From: Bacteroidales bacterium UBA5621
GTDB lineage: Bacteria; Bacteroidota; Bacteroidia; Bacteroidales; VadinHA17
Direction: 5' to 3'
Assembly (NCBI GenBank): GCA_002424525.1
Contig: DIKJ01000093.1
Location: 765-39,252, forward strand
Length of the DNA stretch: 38,488 nucleotides
This document shows positions 8,027 to 15,787 of this stretch, piece after piece. Position numbers and translations under genes: made by a program. Numbering within the stretch: position 1 is the stretch's first letter; every line of letters begins with the position of its first letter. The notes beneath the pieces were generated by a model. It saw nothing but the letters and a program-made list of their open reading frames with translations, searched no databases and was not told the origin of the DNA.

Positions 8027-8096
8027 CGGTAATCAGTAATCGGTAGCCAGTAATCAGTACTCGGTCCTAGGTCCTCGGTGCTCGGTGCTCGGCAGC
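8027..8096. repeat. ten-unit degenerate heptamer array
   Basis: Ten consecutive 7-base units of the type C(G/A)GT(A/C/G)(A/G/C)T, for example CGGTAAT, CAGTAAT, CGGTCCT and CGGTGCT twice. The unit drifts along the array while the 7-base register is kept. Confidence 0.65.
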
Positions 8097-8142
8097 CCCG
8101 CCTGACCGCTGAGGCAGTCAGTCGGGCAGGCAGCAACTTTTA

Positions 8143-8199
8143 CCCGCCAAAGCCTCCTGTGGCCACCGTAGCTTTAGCGAAGGTGGCGGCGACGGCGGG
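8143..8199. repeat. REP-like nested palindrome
   Basis: GCCACC (8162-8167) pairs with GGTGGC (8182-8187) around the loop GTAGCTTTAGCGAA; an outer CCCGCC (8143-8148) pairs with GGCGGG (8194-8199). A second copy with nearly the same loop is at 37652-37677. Confidence 0.6.
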
Positions 8200-8200
8200 C

Positions 8201-8228
8201 AGCAACAAGCAACCAGTAACCAGCAACA
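8201..8228. repeat. heptamer array (AGCAACA type)
   Basis: Four units: AGCAACA, AGCAACC, AGTAACC, AGCAACA, ending about 35 bases before the yedF -7 box. Confidence 0.55.
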
Positions 8229-8262
8229 ATAGGTTCTTTTACTTAATTCATCTTTTCTTTTG

Positions 8263-8270
8263 TACTTTTG
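8263..8270 (+). promoter_or_regulatory. -7 box of the yedF-selD operon
   Basis: TACTTTTG matches TAnnTTTG and lies 18 bases before the yedF start codon. Confidence 0.5.
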
Positions 8271-8288
8271 GGAAATTTTTATCCGTAA

Positions 8289-8903
8289 ATGAAAATAGTA
8301 GACACCTGCGGGCAGAAGTGCCCTGCTCCGCTGATAGCAACCAGAAGGGCGATCAGGGAAGCCGGTCCAGGAGAGGTTTTTGAGGTCATTACTGATAACC
8401 TGACCTCTTTCAACAATCTTTCCCGGTTTCTTAAAGATAATAATACAGATTTTTCGGTATCTGAGGTGCAGGGTAAATGGAATTTGAGAATTACACAGGG
8501 GACTGTAGCAGAGTCCTATACCAAACCCCAGGATTATTGCAGCACACCTCCGGCCGCTTTCCCGAAAGGTAATTTTATTATAGTCTTCAGCTCCGACCGG
8601 ATGGGAGAGGGATCTGAGGAGCTCGGACATCTGCTGGCAGGAAACTTTATTAAGGCAGTTAAGGATCTGGATCTCCTCCCTGCGAAAATTATTCTTTACA
8701 ACAAGGGTGTCACCCTTGTTTCTGAAGAATCCCCTGTCCTCGAGAACTTAAAGGACCTTGCCAGGATGGGAGTGGAGATACTCGTCTGTGCAACCTGTGT
8801 TAATTACTATAAGCTGGAAGGAAAAACCGCAACAGGCATTTTAAGCAACATGTTTGTTATTGCACAGGCTATGGCCTCTGCAGGAAATATAGTCCGGCCC
8901 TGA
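8289..8903 (+). CDS. yedF: selenium metabolism protein YedF (TusA-DsrE fusion)
   Basis: 204 residues. Residues 1-75 are a TusA-like domain with the sulfur-carrier motif DTCGQKCPAPLI (Cys11 in CPxP). Residues about 95-200 are a DsrE/F-like domain (NFIIVFSSDRMGEGSEELGH, then ILYNKGVTLV) with a further LVCATCVNYY cysteine pair. This two-domain order is that of the YedF family, known to occur in organisms that use selenium. It may handle or deliver a reactive sulfur or selenium species to SelD; its exact reaction is not established. The selD gene follows 19 bases later on the same strand, which supports the assignment. Confidence 0.88.
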   Translation: MKIVDTCGQKCPAPLIATRRAIREAGPGEVFEVITDNLTSFNNLSRFLKDNNTDFSVSEVQGKWNLRITQGTVAESYTKPQDYCSTPPAAFPKGNFIIVFSSDRMGEGSEELGHLLAGNFIKAVKDLDLLPAKIILYNKGVTLVSEESPVLENLKDLARMGVEILVCATCVNYYKLEGKTATGILSNMFVIAQAMASAGNIVRP

Positions 8904-8922
8904 CAATTACCTTATTCTGACA

Positions 8923-9963
8923 ATGGAAGTTGATCTTCTTCAGATGGTTGAGAATGGCGGCTGTTCTGCCAAGATATCCCCGCGGCAGCTTGAGGAAATA
9001 TTAAAATATCTTCCCCTGCCTGACGACCCGGATATACTTGTGAATATTGATACGCATGATGATGCAGGTGTCTTCCGGGTGAACGACACTCTTGCGCTTG
9101 TATTGACAACAGATTTTTTCCCTCCTGTGTGCAGCGACCCTTATGAATTCGGACAGATTGCTGCAGCCAACTCGATCAGCGATGTTTACGCTATGGGAGG
9201 GGACCCTGTTGTAGCTTTGAATATTATGATGTTTCCCTCTTCAAAACTGCCCATGGAAGCATATGCCGGCATACTAAAGGGGGGCTATGATAAAGCGGCT
9301 GAAGCCGGAGTAAGAATAATAGGCGGGCATACCATCGATGACTTCCCTCCGAAATACGGACTGGCAGTTGTTGGTTACATTCATCCGGAAAATATTATAA
9401 CGAATGCCGGTGTCAGACCCGGTGATTACCTGGTACTTACGAAGCCAGTCGGAACCGGAATTATACTGGCGGGCCAGCGACTGGGTATAGCATTGCCTGA
9501 CGATGTGGAAGAAGCGAAACGGCAGATGAAGATTCTCAACAGATCGGCAGCAGAGATTATGAAAAAATACAAAATCAGGGGTGCAACCGATATTACCGGC
9601 TTCGGCCTCGCCGGTCATGCCATTAAGATGGCCTCAGCCAGTGGCGTGAGCCTGACTATCTCTATGAAACAAGTCCCTCTTATAGGAAACACCTACAGGC
9701 TTTCAGAAGATGGATGCATACCCGGTGCAGCATTCCGGAACCTCGACTATACAGGGGAAAAAACGCTTTTTGCATCAGATCTCGATTACAACCTTAAAAT
9801 GATTGCATGCGATGCTCAGACCTCAGGCGGACTGCTGATGAGCGTTCCTGAAGAAATAGTTTCCCAACTCCTTGGAGATTTGCATGCTTCAGGACTTGCT
9901 GATTCGGCAATAATCGGAAGAGCCACGGAAAAAAAGCCAAAACTCCTGCAACTTGATAACTGA
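8923..9963 (+). CDS. selD: selenide, water dikinase
   Basis: 346 residues, normal family length. SelD makes selenophosphate from selenide and ATP, the selenium donor for selenocysteine and selenouridine. The flexible N-terminal loop has GGCSAKISP: Cys14 and Lys17 match catalytic Cys17 and Lys20 of E. coli SelD, so this is a cysteine form with no in-frame UGA needed. Metal and ATP sites follow: NIDTHDDAGVF, then TTDFFPPVCSDPYEFGQIAAANSISDVYAMGG, then IIGGHTIDD and ATDITGFGLAGH, and the C-terminal DAQTSGGLL. No selA, selB, selC or mnmH lies in the window, so which selenium trait it feeds is not visible here. Ends convergent with the phoR-like gene. Confidence 0.95.
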   Translation: MEVDLLQMVENGGCSAKISPRQLEEILKYLPLPDDPDILVNIDTHDDAGVFRVNDTLALVLTTDFFPPVCSDPYEFGQIAAANSISDVYAMGGDPVVALNIMMFPSSKLPMEAYAGILKGGYDKAAEAGVRIIGGHTIDDFPPKYGLAVVGYIHPENIITNAGVRPGDYLVLTKPVGTGIILAGQRLGIALPDDVEEAKRQMKILNRSAAEIMKKYKIRGATDITGFGLAGHAIKMASASGVSLTISMKQVPLIGNTYRLSEDGCIPGAAFRNLDYTGEKTLFASDLDYNLKMIACDAQTSGGLLMSVPEEIVSQLLGDLHASGLADSAIIGRATEKKPKLLQLDN

Positions 9964-10012
9964 TACCCGCCTGTGAAATCTTTTTTTTTGGTACGGGGTG
10001 TCAAAGGGGTTG

Positions 10013-11773
10013 TCATTTAGGAAGGGAAAACAGGAACTCTGTCCCGCCAGCTGCTTTATTCCTTACAAGTATTTCTCCTTTATGAAGCAGGATGGCATTT
10101 TTAACAATTGACAGACCGAGACCGGTACCCCCGCTTTTCCTCGAGCGTCCAGAATCGATCCTGTAGAACCTTTCGAAAATCCTGTTGATGTGTTCCTCGG
10201 GAATGCCGACTCCATTGTCTGAGAAGGAAAAGTGATAAAATCTTTTATCCTCATTGTAGACAAGCACTCTTATTGCAGTATTGTCACCGGCATAATTGAT
10301 GGCATTTTCAATAAGGTTCTGGAAGATTGAGAGGATAAGTGACTTGTTGCCCTTAACCGTAACCTGGTTGCCTACCTCAACCTCAACTTTCATATTTCTG
10401 GCTTCTATAGCCGATTTGAAATTATCCCTCACTTCCCTGATAATCTTTTTGATCTTTACCTTTTCAATACTGAATGAGGCTGCGGCTTCTTCTATCCTGT
10501 TAAGTTCAGAAATATCGTTTATCAGCCCTGTAAGCCTGTCTGCCTGAGCCAACGCCTTTTCAAGGAAATATTTTTGTTTTTCAGGCTCCATGGAAGGATC
10601 ATTCAAAAGGGTCTCGATATATCCTTTAACCGATGAAACAGGGGTTTTCAGCTCGTGTGATATATTTGAAGTCATTTGTTGCTTAATCAGCTTGTTCTTC
10701 CCTATTTTGGTTATATCGCTGATAATTACTTCAAAGCTTCTGTCCTTGAAAATTACAGACTGTACCCTGAAAAATCTTCCGTCCCTGGTTACCTGGTATT
10801 CCAGTTTGGGCAGATCCGATACGGAGATCTCCAAATCAGAATACCTGTCAACAAAATCAGTTACCCGCGACAATTCGGGAATCTCATTGAAATCTGAGGT
10901 GAAGATTCTGAGGTCACCTGAAATCATATTCAGAAAATGTACAAAATGATCGTTATTGAAGATCTTTTTCCTGTCCTGAGAGAAGAATGCCACCCCTTCA
11001 TTAAGAGCATCAAGATGATTGAAGAACTTTTCTTTTTCAAGGGCAAGATCGTTCTTGGTCTGAAGGAGGTTATTGTAGATGGTCATTATCTCTTCACCAA
11101 TTATTCCTATCTCGTTTTTCGGAAACTTAGTACTGAAATCAAATGGTTCATTATTCCCCACCCTTAACGCAAAATCCTTAAGTTTGGTGACTGATTCGCT
11201 CAGCTTATTGGTAATCAATAACATAATAAGCCAGATAGAAATAAAAGACAGGAATATCACCAGGAGAAAGAATTTTTTTGCCTTCAGGAAATCAGCAATG
11301 CTGACATCATATACCAGGGCTGCCCTAATAAAATATCTTTCAAGGTTCCTGGCATAGTAATAATATGCCTGGCCTGTGGTTTCTGAATTTCTGATGGCGG
11401 AACCAAAGGGTGCATTGGCAGATTCAACTATTTCCGGCCTGTTCAGGTGATTCTCCATCTTGTTCCATTCATTTACAAAGCTGTCGAACAGTACATTTCC
11501 GGAGGGAGCTACGATAGTAATGCGCAGGTTTGATTGCGGCAGCAAGCTTATCAGAGAGTCAATTTTCCGGTAATCGCCGGTTCTGTCAATCCTGCTGGCC
11601 TTAACGTAGTTATCGGTTATTAAGGTAATATTGTCAAGCTCGACGTTGAGCGCTTCAATGCGATAATCCTTCTCCCGCTTATAAAGGTAAAGAAGGATCA
11701 GTACAGTAAATAGCAAAAATACAATTGAATAATAAAGAAACAGATTGTTCCGGAATGATCTTCTGAATATCAT
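10013..11773 (-). CDS. phoR: PhoR-like membrane sensor histidine kinase
   Basis: 586 residues. Two membrane segments (about 11-31 and 168-187) enclose a periplasmic sensor domain of some 135 residues. Then come a HAMP-like linker, a PAS-like region (about 250-355), the dimerisation domain with ISHELKTP (His373), and the ATPase domain with N box [11 protein letters not shown]1 [10 protein letters not shown] box FERFYRID and G2 [10 protein letters not shown]. This architecture is that of PhoR/ResE-type kinases. It lies 10 bases downstream of the response regulator gene and is surely its partner. The phosphate role is inferred from family resemblance and the Pho-box-like site upstream; no pst or phoU genes are in the window. 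Confidence 0.85.
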   Translation of the reverse strand: MIFRRSFRNNLFLYYSIVFLLFTVLILLYLYKREKDYRIEALNVELDNITLITDNYVKASRIDRTGDYRKIDSLISLLPQSNLRITIVAPSGNVLFDSFVNEWNKMENHLNRPEIVESANAPFGSAIRNSETTGQAYYYYARNLERYFIRAALVYDVSIADFLKAKKFFLLVIFLSFISIWLIMLLITNKLSESVTKLKDFALRVGNNEPFDFSTKFPKNEIGIIGEEIMTIYNNLLQTKNDLALEKEKFFNHLDALNEGVAFFSQDRKKIFNNDHFVHFLNMISGDLRIFTSDFNEIPELSRVTDFVDRYSDLEISVSDLPKLEYQVTRDGRFFRVQSVIFKDRSFEVIISDITKIGKNKLIKQQMTSNISHELKTPVSSVKGYIETLLNDPSMEPEKQKYFLEKALAQADRLTGLINDISELNRIEEAAASFSIEKVKIKKIIREVRDNFKSAIEARNMKVEVEVGNQVTVKGNKSLILSIFQNLIENAINYAGDNTAIRVLVYNEDKRFYHFSFSDNGVGIPEEHINRIFERFYRIDSGRSRKSGGTGLGLSIVKNAILLHKGEILVRNKAAGGTEFLFSLPK

Positions 11774-11783
11774 TATTTCATTT

Positions 11784-12470
11784 TCAGAATTCGAAAAAAT
11801 ACCCGTAGCCGGTTTTGTTTTTCAGGTACCGGCCGTATTCACCGAGCTTTGTTCTTAACCGGGTTATATTTACATCTACGGTTCGCTCTGTTACAATTAC
11901 GTCGTTTCCCCAGACTCTCTTGAGAAGATCTTCCCTGGAGAATACCCTTACCTGATTTTCAAGCAGAAGCTTGAGTATTTCATACTCCTTCTTTGTGAGA
12001 TCAACCTTTTCATCATTGATGATCACTCGTTTCCTCATTGTGTCGAGTTCGATATCCCCGAATTTGACAACGGCCTGGATTTTGTTTTTTTCTTTCTCTG
12101 ACCGCTTAAGGACTGCCTTGATCCTGGCTGTCAGTTCATTGACAGAGAAGGGTTTCGCAATGTAGTCATCGGCGCCCAGGCTGAATCCGGTTAGTATGTC
12201 GTTTTCTTTGTCCCTGGCAGTCAGGAAGATGATAGGGACGTTATTATCCAGCTCCTTGCGAAGGGTGTCGGCAAATCTGAACCCCGACATAGGTCCCATC
12301 ATAACATCCAGCAGGATCAGATCGAATTTGCTGAGAGATCTTTTCAGCGCTTCTTCGGCTGAATGGGCAATCTCTGTCTGATAACCTTCATTGCTGAGAT
12401 TGTACTGAAGGATCTCGCATAGATCTTCCTCATCGTCAACAATCAGGATCCTTAAATTTCTCTTATCCAT
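11784..12470 (-). CDS. phoB: OmpR/PhoB-family response regulator
   Basis: 228 residues. The receiver domain (1-120) has the acidic pair VDDEED, the phosphate acceptor Asp55 in [10 protein letters not shown], Thr/Ala in FLTARDK and the Lys of IAKPFSV. The C-terminal winged helix (about 130-228) ends with the recognition region [18 protein letters not shown] and GYGYFFEF. It is first in the operon, followed by its kinase. On the minus strand a TACTTTTA -7-like box (12542-12535) and a direct repeat resembling a Pho box (12581-12565) precede it, consistent with autoregulation. PhoB is the likeliest name, but closely related regulators share these features. Confidence 0.85.
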   Translation of the reverse strand: MDKRNLRILIVDDEEDLCEILQYNLSNEGYQTEIAHSAEEALKRSLSKFDLILLDVMMGPMSGFRFADTLRKELDNNVPIIFLTARDKENDILTGFSLGADDYIAKPFSVNELTARIKAVLKRSEKEKNKIQAVVKFGDIELDTMRKRVIINDEKVDLTKKEYEILKLLLENQVRVFSREDLLKRVWGNDVIVTERTVDVNITRLRTKLGEYGRYLKNKTGYGYFFEF

Positions 12471-12564
12471 ATTCCTGGTAATTTACATGGTTTAAGTGCC
12501 GTTCATAAAATGGCTGAAGGCTCTGTTTATGGTGTAAAAGTACAAGTAATTAATAAAAAATGGT

Positions 12565-12581
12565 ATTACAATTTTGTTACA
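12565..12581 (-). promoter_or_regulatory. Pho-box-like direct repeat upstream of phoB
   Basis: Minus strand TGTAAC and TGTAAT start 11 bases apart, the spacing of PhoB half-sites. It matches at 13 of 17 positions a site upstream of the beta-helix lipoprotein gene (37040-37056). Confidence 0.45.
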
Positions 12582-12900
12582 TGCCCTGCAGCTAACCGGT
12601 TCTTGCCTTTATACCCAGTTGCTTTCAGAATCCCCGGCTTATAAGGGACATCCCATATCGCTTTAAATTATGTCGATCTGTCGGCATTCTTTTTACCCGG
12701 GGACTTATTATTCAGGAAAAGTTCCACCTCGTCATGTGAATAATAGACACTTATTTTGATCTTAAGTTAAACATTCAATTCTTCATACCCCGAAAGATCC
12801 TGTCCTTACCCAACCGTTTCTTACGAATGATGCGAATATTACATCACCTTTAGTTACATAGTGTTCGGTAAGCCTGAAGGTTGCCGGAATGGAACCTTTA
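12582..12900. other. non-coding, no feature recognised
   Basis: Between the phoB upstream site and the decayed GH region I see no open frame with a credible product, no RNA gene and no clear repeat. Confidence 0.4.
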
Positions 12901-13227
12901 TCAAACAGAAAGGCAGAAGACCAGAAGACCATAAGACCCTAAGACTGGAAGACCATAAGAATAATAGCCATGCAGAATGAAATAAGGGTCTCTCCACGTA
13001 TCTATATCCGGGTTCCTGTTAGTTGAAGGCTCTATGGCAATTCTCTCCTTTGGCTTTTTCGAGAAGTGTGCTGACTTATAAACTTCTCTGTTTTCGGATG
13101 AAGTGAAGTCGTACAGCGGGTTTGCATGGACAGGAGGGAAGATGCCGCTGTCATCCCTGCGGATAGCGTGACCACCGGCATAGCTGCCGGTGTAGTTGTT
13201 TGCCAGTATTCTATACCTATGTTCCGG
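12901..13227 (-). pseudogene. decayed coding fragment, family not recognised
   Basis: An open stretch on the minus strand that lacks a start and has coding character: IPEHRYRILANNYTGSYAGG, then IFPPVHANPLYDFTS, then NRNPDIDTWRDPYFILHGYY. It ends by reading into the octamer array at 12915-12962 and stops at 12903-12901. Its upstream end overlaps, in another frame, the tail of the GH51-like remnant, so either a frameshift within one gene or a deletion joining two genes explains it. I do not recognise the family. Confidence 0.45.
12915..12962. repeat. six-unit octamer array
   Basis: Six 8-base units: AGAAGACC twice, ATAAGACC, CTAAGACT, GGAAGACC, ATAAGAAT. It is like the heptamer arrays elsewhere in the window but with an 8-base period, and it interrupts a decayed reading frame. 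Confidence 0.6.
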
Positions 13228-13682
13228 TATCTGACAATGTATCCTTTCTTAATATTTGAATACCTGATCCATTAAACAGTATTGGAAATTAGACTGTCTA
13301 TGCCGGTAACAGTTGTACCGGGAGGGTGCCTGACCAGGTATTCGTCATCTGCAACAACCACTAACGGCTCTGCTCCAACCTCCCTGCATAATGCAATGAA
13401 CTCATCGAAATCAAGGACATCAAATTTATAGTCTTTGTAATCCTTAATAACTCTTTCATTGTACACGGCACCTCTTCCGGACCTGGCAAGTGCAGGTTGC
13501 GCATTTTCATAGGGAGGTTCAGAAAAAAGGTACAGGTCGGATTTATTGCCACCCGGGTATCTCAGGTATTTCACCTCCATTTTTTTCAGGGCATCAGCGG
13601 TACGGTGTTTTGGTTTAAGATAATTATCATCATCCATGAAATAACTAACGTTGATCCCGACCGGATGCCCGAAACATAACTT
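13203..13682 (-). pseudogene. remnant of a GH51-like alpha-L-arabinofuranosidase
   Basis: The minus strand reads FGHPVGINVSYF, MDDDNYLKPKHRTADALKKM, VKYLRYPGGNKSDLYLF, then FDEFIALCREVGAEPLVVV. These are landmarks of the N-terminal catalytic region of GH51-like secreted arabinofuranosidases. A TAA at 13274-13272 interrupts it, yet the same frame goes on with WIRYSNIKKGYIVRYRNIGI and EYW, matching the family's (E)WVRYAN...VKYWEIGNE block with the GNE acid/base motif degraded to GIE. No signal peptide or C-terminal half remains. The longest uninterrupted piece (13272-13637) is about 120 residues against more than 500 for an intact enzyme. It lies next to the SusCD locus and may be a lost member of it. 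Confidence 0.7.
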
Positions 13683-13880
13683 AATACAGAATCGGGAAAC
13701 AAGATGAGTTCTGTAATCTTATTGGTGTGGCATGAGTTTAATGCCTGAATGACAAAAAATGATATGGTTACGACAGAGTTTCTTTATATCGTATAAATTA
13801 TACGATTTTGAATATTGCAATAGCCATATACAGCAATTCTTATTATAAAGTTCACATTTAATGCAGAGGATTGCATTGAA

Positions 13881-13908
13881 ACAGGATCCAACAATTGTTG
13901 GATCCTGT
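13881..13908 (-). terminator. perfect 28-base palindrome after susD
   Basis: ACAGGATCCAACAA followed directly by its exact reverse complement. It begins 16 bases after the susD stop in the direction of transcription and is followed by TTTCAATG, so it probably ends the susCD transcript, although the T-run is short. Confidence 0.5.
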
Positions 13909-13924
13909 ATGCATTAAGCTATTA

Positions 13925-15775
13925 TTAATAACCGGGATTCTGGATCAATTTGGTGTTTTTATTCATTTCAGACCTCATGATAGGGAAGAAATAGCACTTG
14001 TCGATCCAGGCCCTTGCATCACCCGGGGTATTAATCTTTGAATATGTAGGATCACCCCATGTCGATCCATCAGGTTGCCTGTAACTTGTCACGGCAACAG
14101 AAGTTACATAGCGTATATCCACAGAGCTTGTTTGACGATAAGCTTCAGGACCGATCATCCAGCGGCGAATATCCCAAAAACGTTGATCTTCATAGGCCAG
14201 CTCAATACGACGCTCGTGCCGATATGCATGACGCAATGCATCACCTGTTAAAGAGGCAGATAGATCAGGCTGACCTGCGCGTTTTCGGATCATATTTATA
14301 TAAGTTCGGGCTTCAGCATCCTGCCCCAATTCAATACAAGCTTCTGCATAGTTTAGCAATATTTCGCCGTAGCGAAAATGCTTGAAAGGAATGTTCTGTT
14401 TCACGTATTGAGGATCTAATGTAGGATCGACATATTTCCTTAAATAATAACCGCTTAAACTCCCATTCCAGTCTTCTATCGGACCCTGACGTGTGTCCAA
14501 ACCTGCTTTGATCATATTTCCGGATAAATCATAAACACGCCCCGTCTGAATACGGCTGTACGGATCAATTGCAAGGGCATCTTGCGGACGAGTCCTCCAT
14601 TCTACCCCTTCATAAAGCACGGTTGCATAAAAACGTGCTTCACGGTTTATATAAGGATTAGCCTTATGTACCGGATTATTCCAATCGAACATGGAACCAT
14701 CTTTCATTTCAAATTCATCTGCCAGATCTCCAAGAGGAGCACTTGCACCCCAGCAATGATAACCGTTTGGTTGAACGTAATAACCCGGATTATATCCGTT
14801 ATTCCAGCTTCCTTCCACAGTTTTTGGAGTAAAGAATTGAAGAAGTATATCTTCACTTGAACCTTTTGATGTAAACAATTCAACGAAGTGCTGAGCTACT
14901 GAATCACCTGCCTGCGGGTTAGCTTTATATAATTGGTATTTATTCAGATCAATAACTGCTTTGGCTGCATTTTTGGCAGCTGTCCAACGTGCAGATGCAT
15001 CACCGCCTGTATATCCTATCAATGCGGGGTTGGTATATCCACTAACTAAAGCACTGTTTTTAGCGGGGTTATGCAAATCACTTGCCGCGTATAGTAATAA
15101 TCTGGCTTTCAGTGCCATTGCAGCTCCTTTGGAAACATGACCATCAGTTGGGTATGAATCTCCGAGATACATTACTGCTGAATCAAGCTGACCTACCATA
15201 AAATTTACACACTCTTCGTAGGTATTCCTTGGAACTTCGTATTCATCATTTAATGTATATACTTTGGTAATAATCGGAACGCCACCAAAAAGGGCAGTCA
15301 GTTTAAAATATGTAAAAGCTCGCAAAAAATAAACCTGCCCCTTTAGGTTGTCAATTGAAGCCTGATTAGCTTGTACAGAATTAATTTTCGAAAAGAAAAT
15401 GTTTGTGCGTCTGACATTACCATATAAAGGACCCCAGCGGAGATGGGCTTGTTGCGGACTTGCATCCCATCCCGGATCCCAACCAGCTAAATCGTCGGGA
15501 TTGATCAAACATTTGTTAAAATTTCTTACACCCCAGTCCCAGCTTAGGATAGACTCATCTGAAAAATCAGAAAGCCTTATAACCGCAAATGGGAAACCCA
15601 TTACATCTCTATACATACTGTTCACAAAAGTTTGTATTAGAATAGGGTCGCTCCATACTGCAATTTCGGAATACTCTCCTAATGGCTCCTTATTCAGAAA
15701 CTTATCCTTGTCCTCACAGGAGGTAAGCATTACGATGATTGACAAAATCACCAATATATTAAATGTCTTTTTCAT
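13925..15775 (-). CDS. SusD/RagB-family nutrient-binding lipoprotein
   Basis: 616 residues with a lipoprotein signal (IIVMLTSC, Cys20), so it is anchored on the outer membrane surface. The family's landmarks are present: DKFLNKEPLGEY at the N-terminus, RRTNIFFSKI, the TPR-like GQVYFLRAFTYFKLTALFGG with VPIIT, and the C-terminal FKHFRYGEILLNYAEACIEL followed by MIRKRAG and the DQRFWDIRRWM block. SusD proteins form a lid on the SusC channel and capture the ligand. The gene starts 12 bases after the SusC gene ends, and the pair is one transcript closed by a palindrome. The sugar bound cannot be read from sequence. Confidence 0.95.
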   Translation of the reverse strand: MKKTFNILVILSIIVMLTSCEDKDKFLNKEPLGEYSEIAVWSDPILIQTFVNSMYRDVMGFPFAVIRLSDFSDESILSWDWGVRNFNKCLINPDDLAGWDPGWDASPQQAHLRWGPLYGNVRRTNIFFSKINSVQANQASIDNLKGQVYFLRAFTYFKLTALFGGVPIITKVYTLNDEYEVPRNTYEECVNFMVGQLDSAVMYLGDSYPTDGHVSKGAAMALKARLLLYAASDLHNPAKNSALVSGYTNPALIGYTGGDASARWTAAKNAAKAVIDLNKYQLYKANPQAGDSVAQHFVELFTSKGSSEDILLQFFTPKTVEGSWNNGYNPGYYVQPNGYHCWGASAPLGDLADEFEMKDGSMFDWNNPVHKANPYINREARFYATVLYEGVEWRTRPQDALAIDPYSRIQTGRVYDLSGNMIKAGLDTRQGPIEDWNGSLSGYYLRKYVDPTLDPQYVKQNIPFKHFRYGEILLNYAEACIELGQDAEARTYINMIRKRAGQPDLSASLTGDALRHAYRHERRIELAYEDQRFWDIRRWMIGPEAYRQTSSVDIRYVTSVAVTSYRQPDGSTWGDPTYSKINTPGDARAWIDKCYFFPIMRSEMNKNTKLIQNPGY

Positions 15776-15787
15776 TGTATGTATTTT

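Larger units (their letters stand above)
7854..8288. other. intergenic region dense in repeats
   Basis: No gene seen. In order it holds leader repeat copy B, a 13-base inverted repeat, a minus-strand -7 box, a ten-unit heptamer array, a REP-like GC palindrome, a second heptamer array and the yedF promoter. Confidence 0.6.

Noticed and set aside
8027..8096. Possible CRISPR array
   Set aside because: The units are 7 bases with no spacers and drift in sequence; no cas genes are present.
8923..8970. Selenocysteine codon in SelD
   Set aside because: The active-site position is a TGT cysteine codon, and no in-frame TGA lies in or just before the N-terminus.
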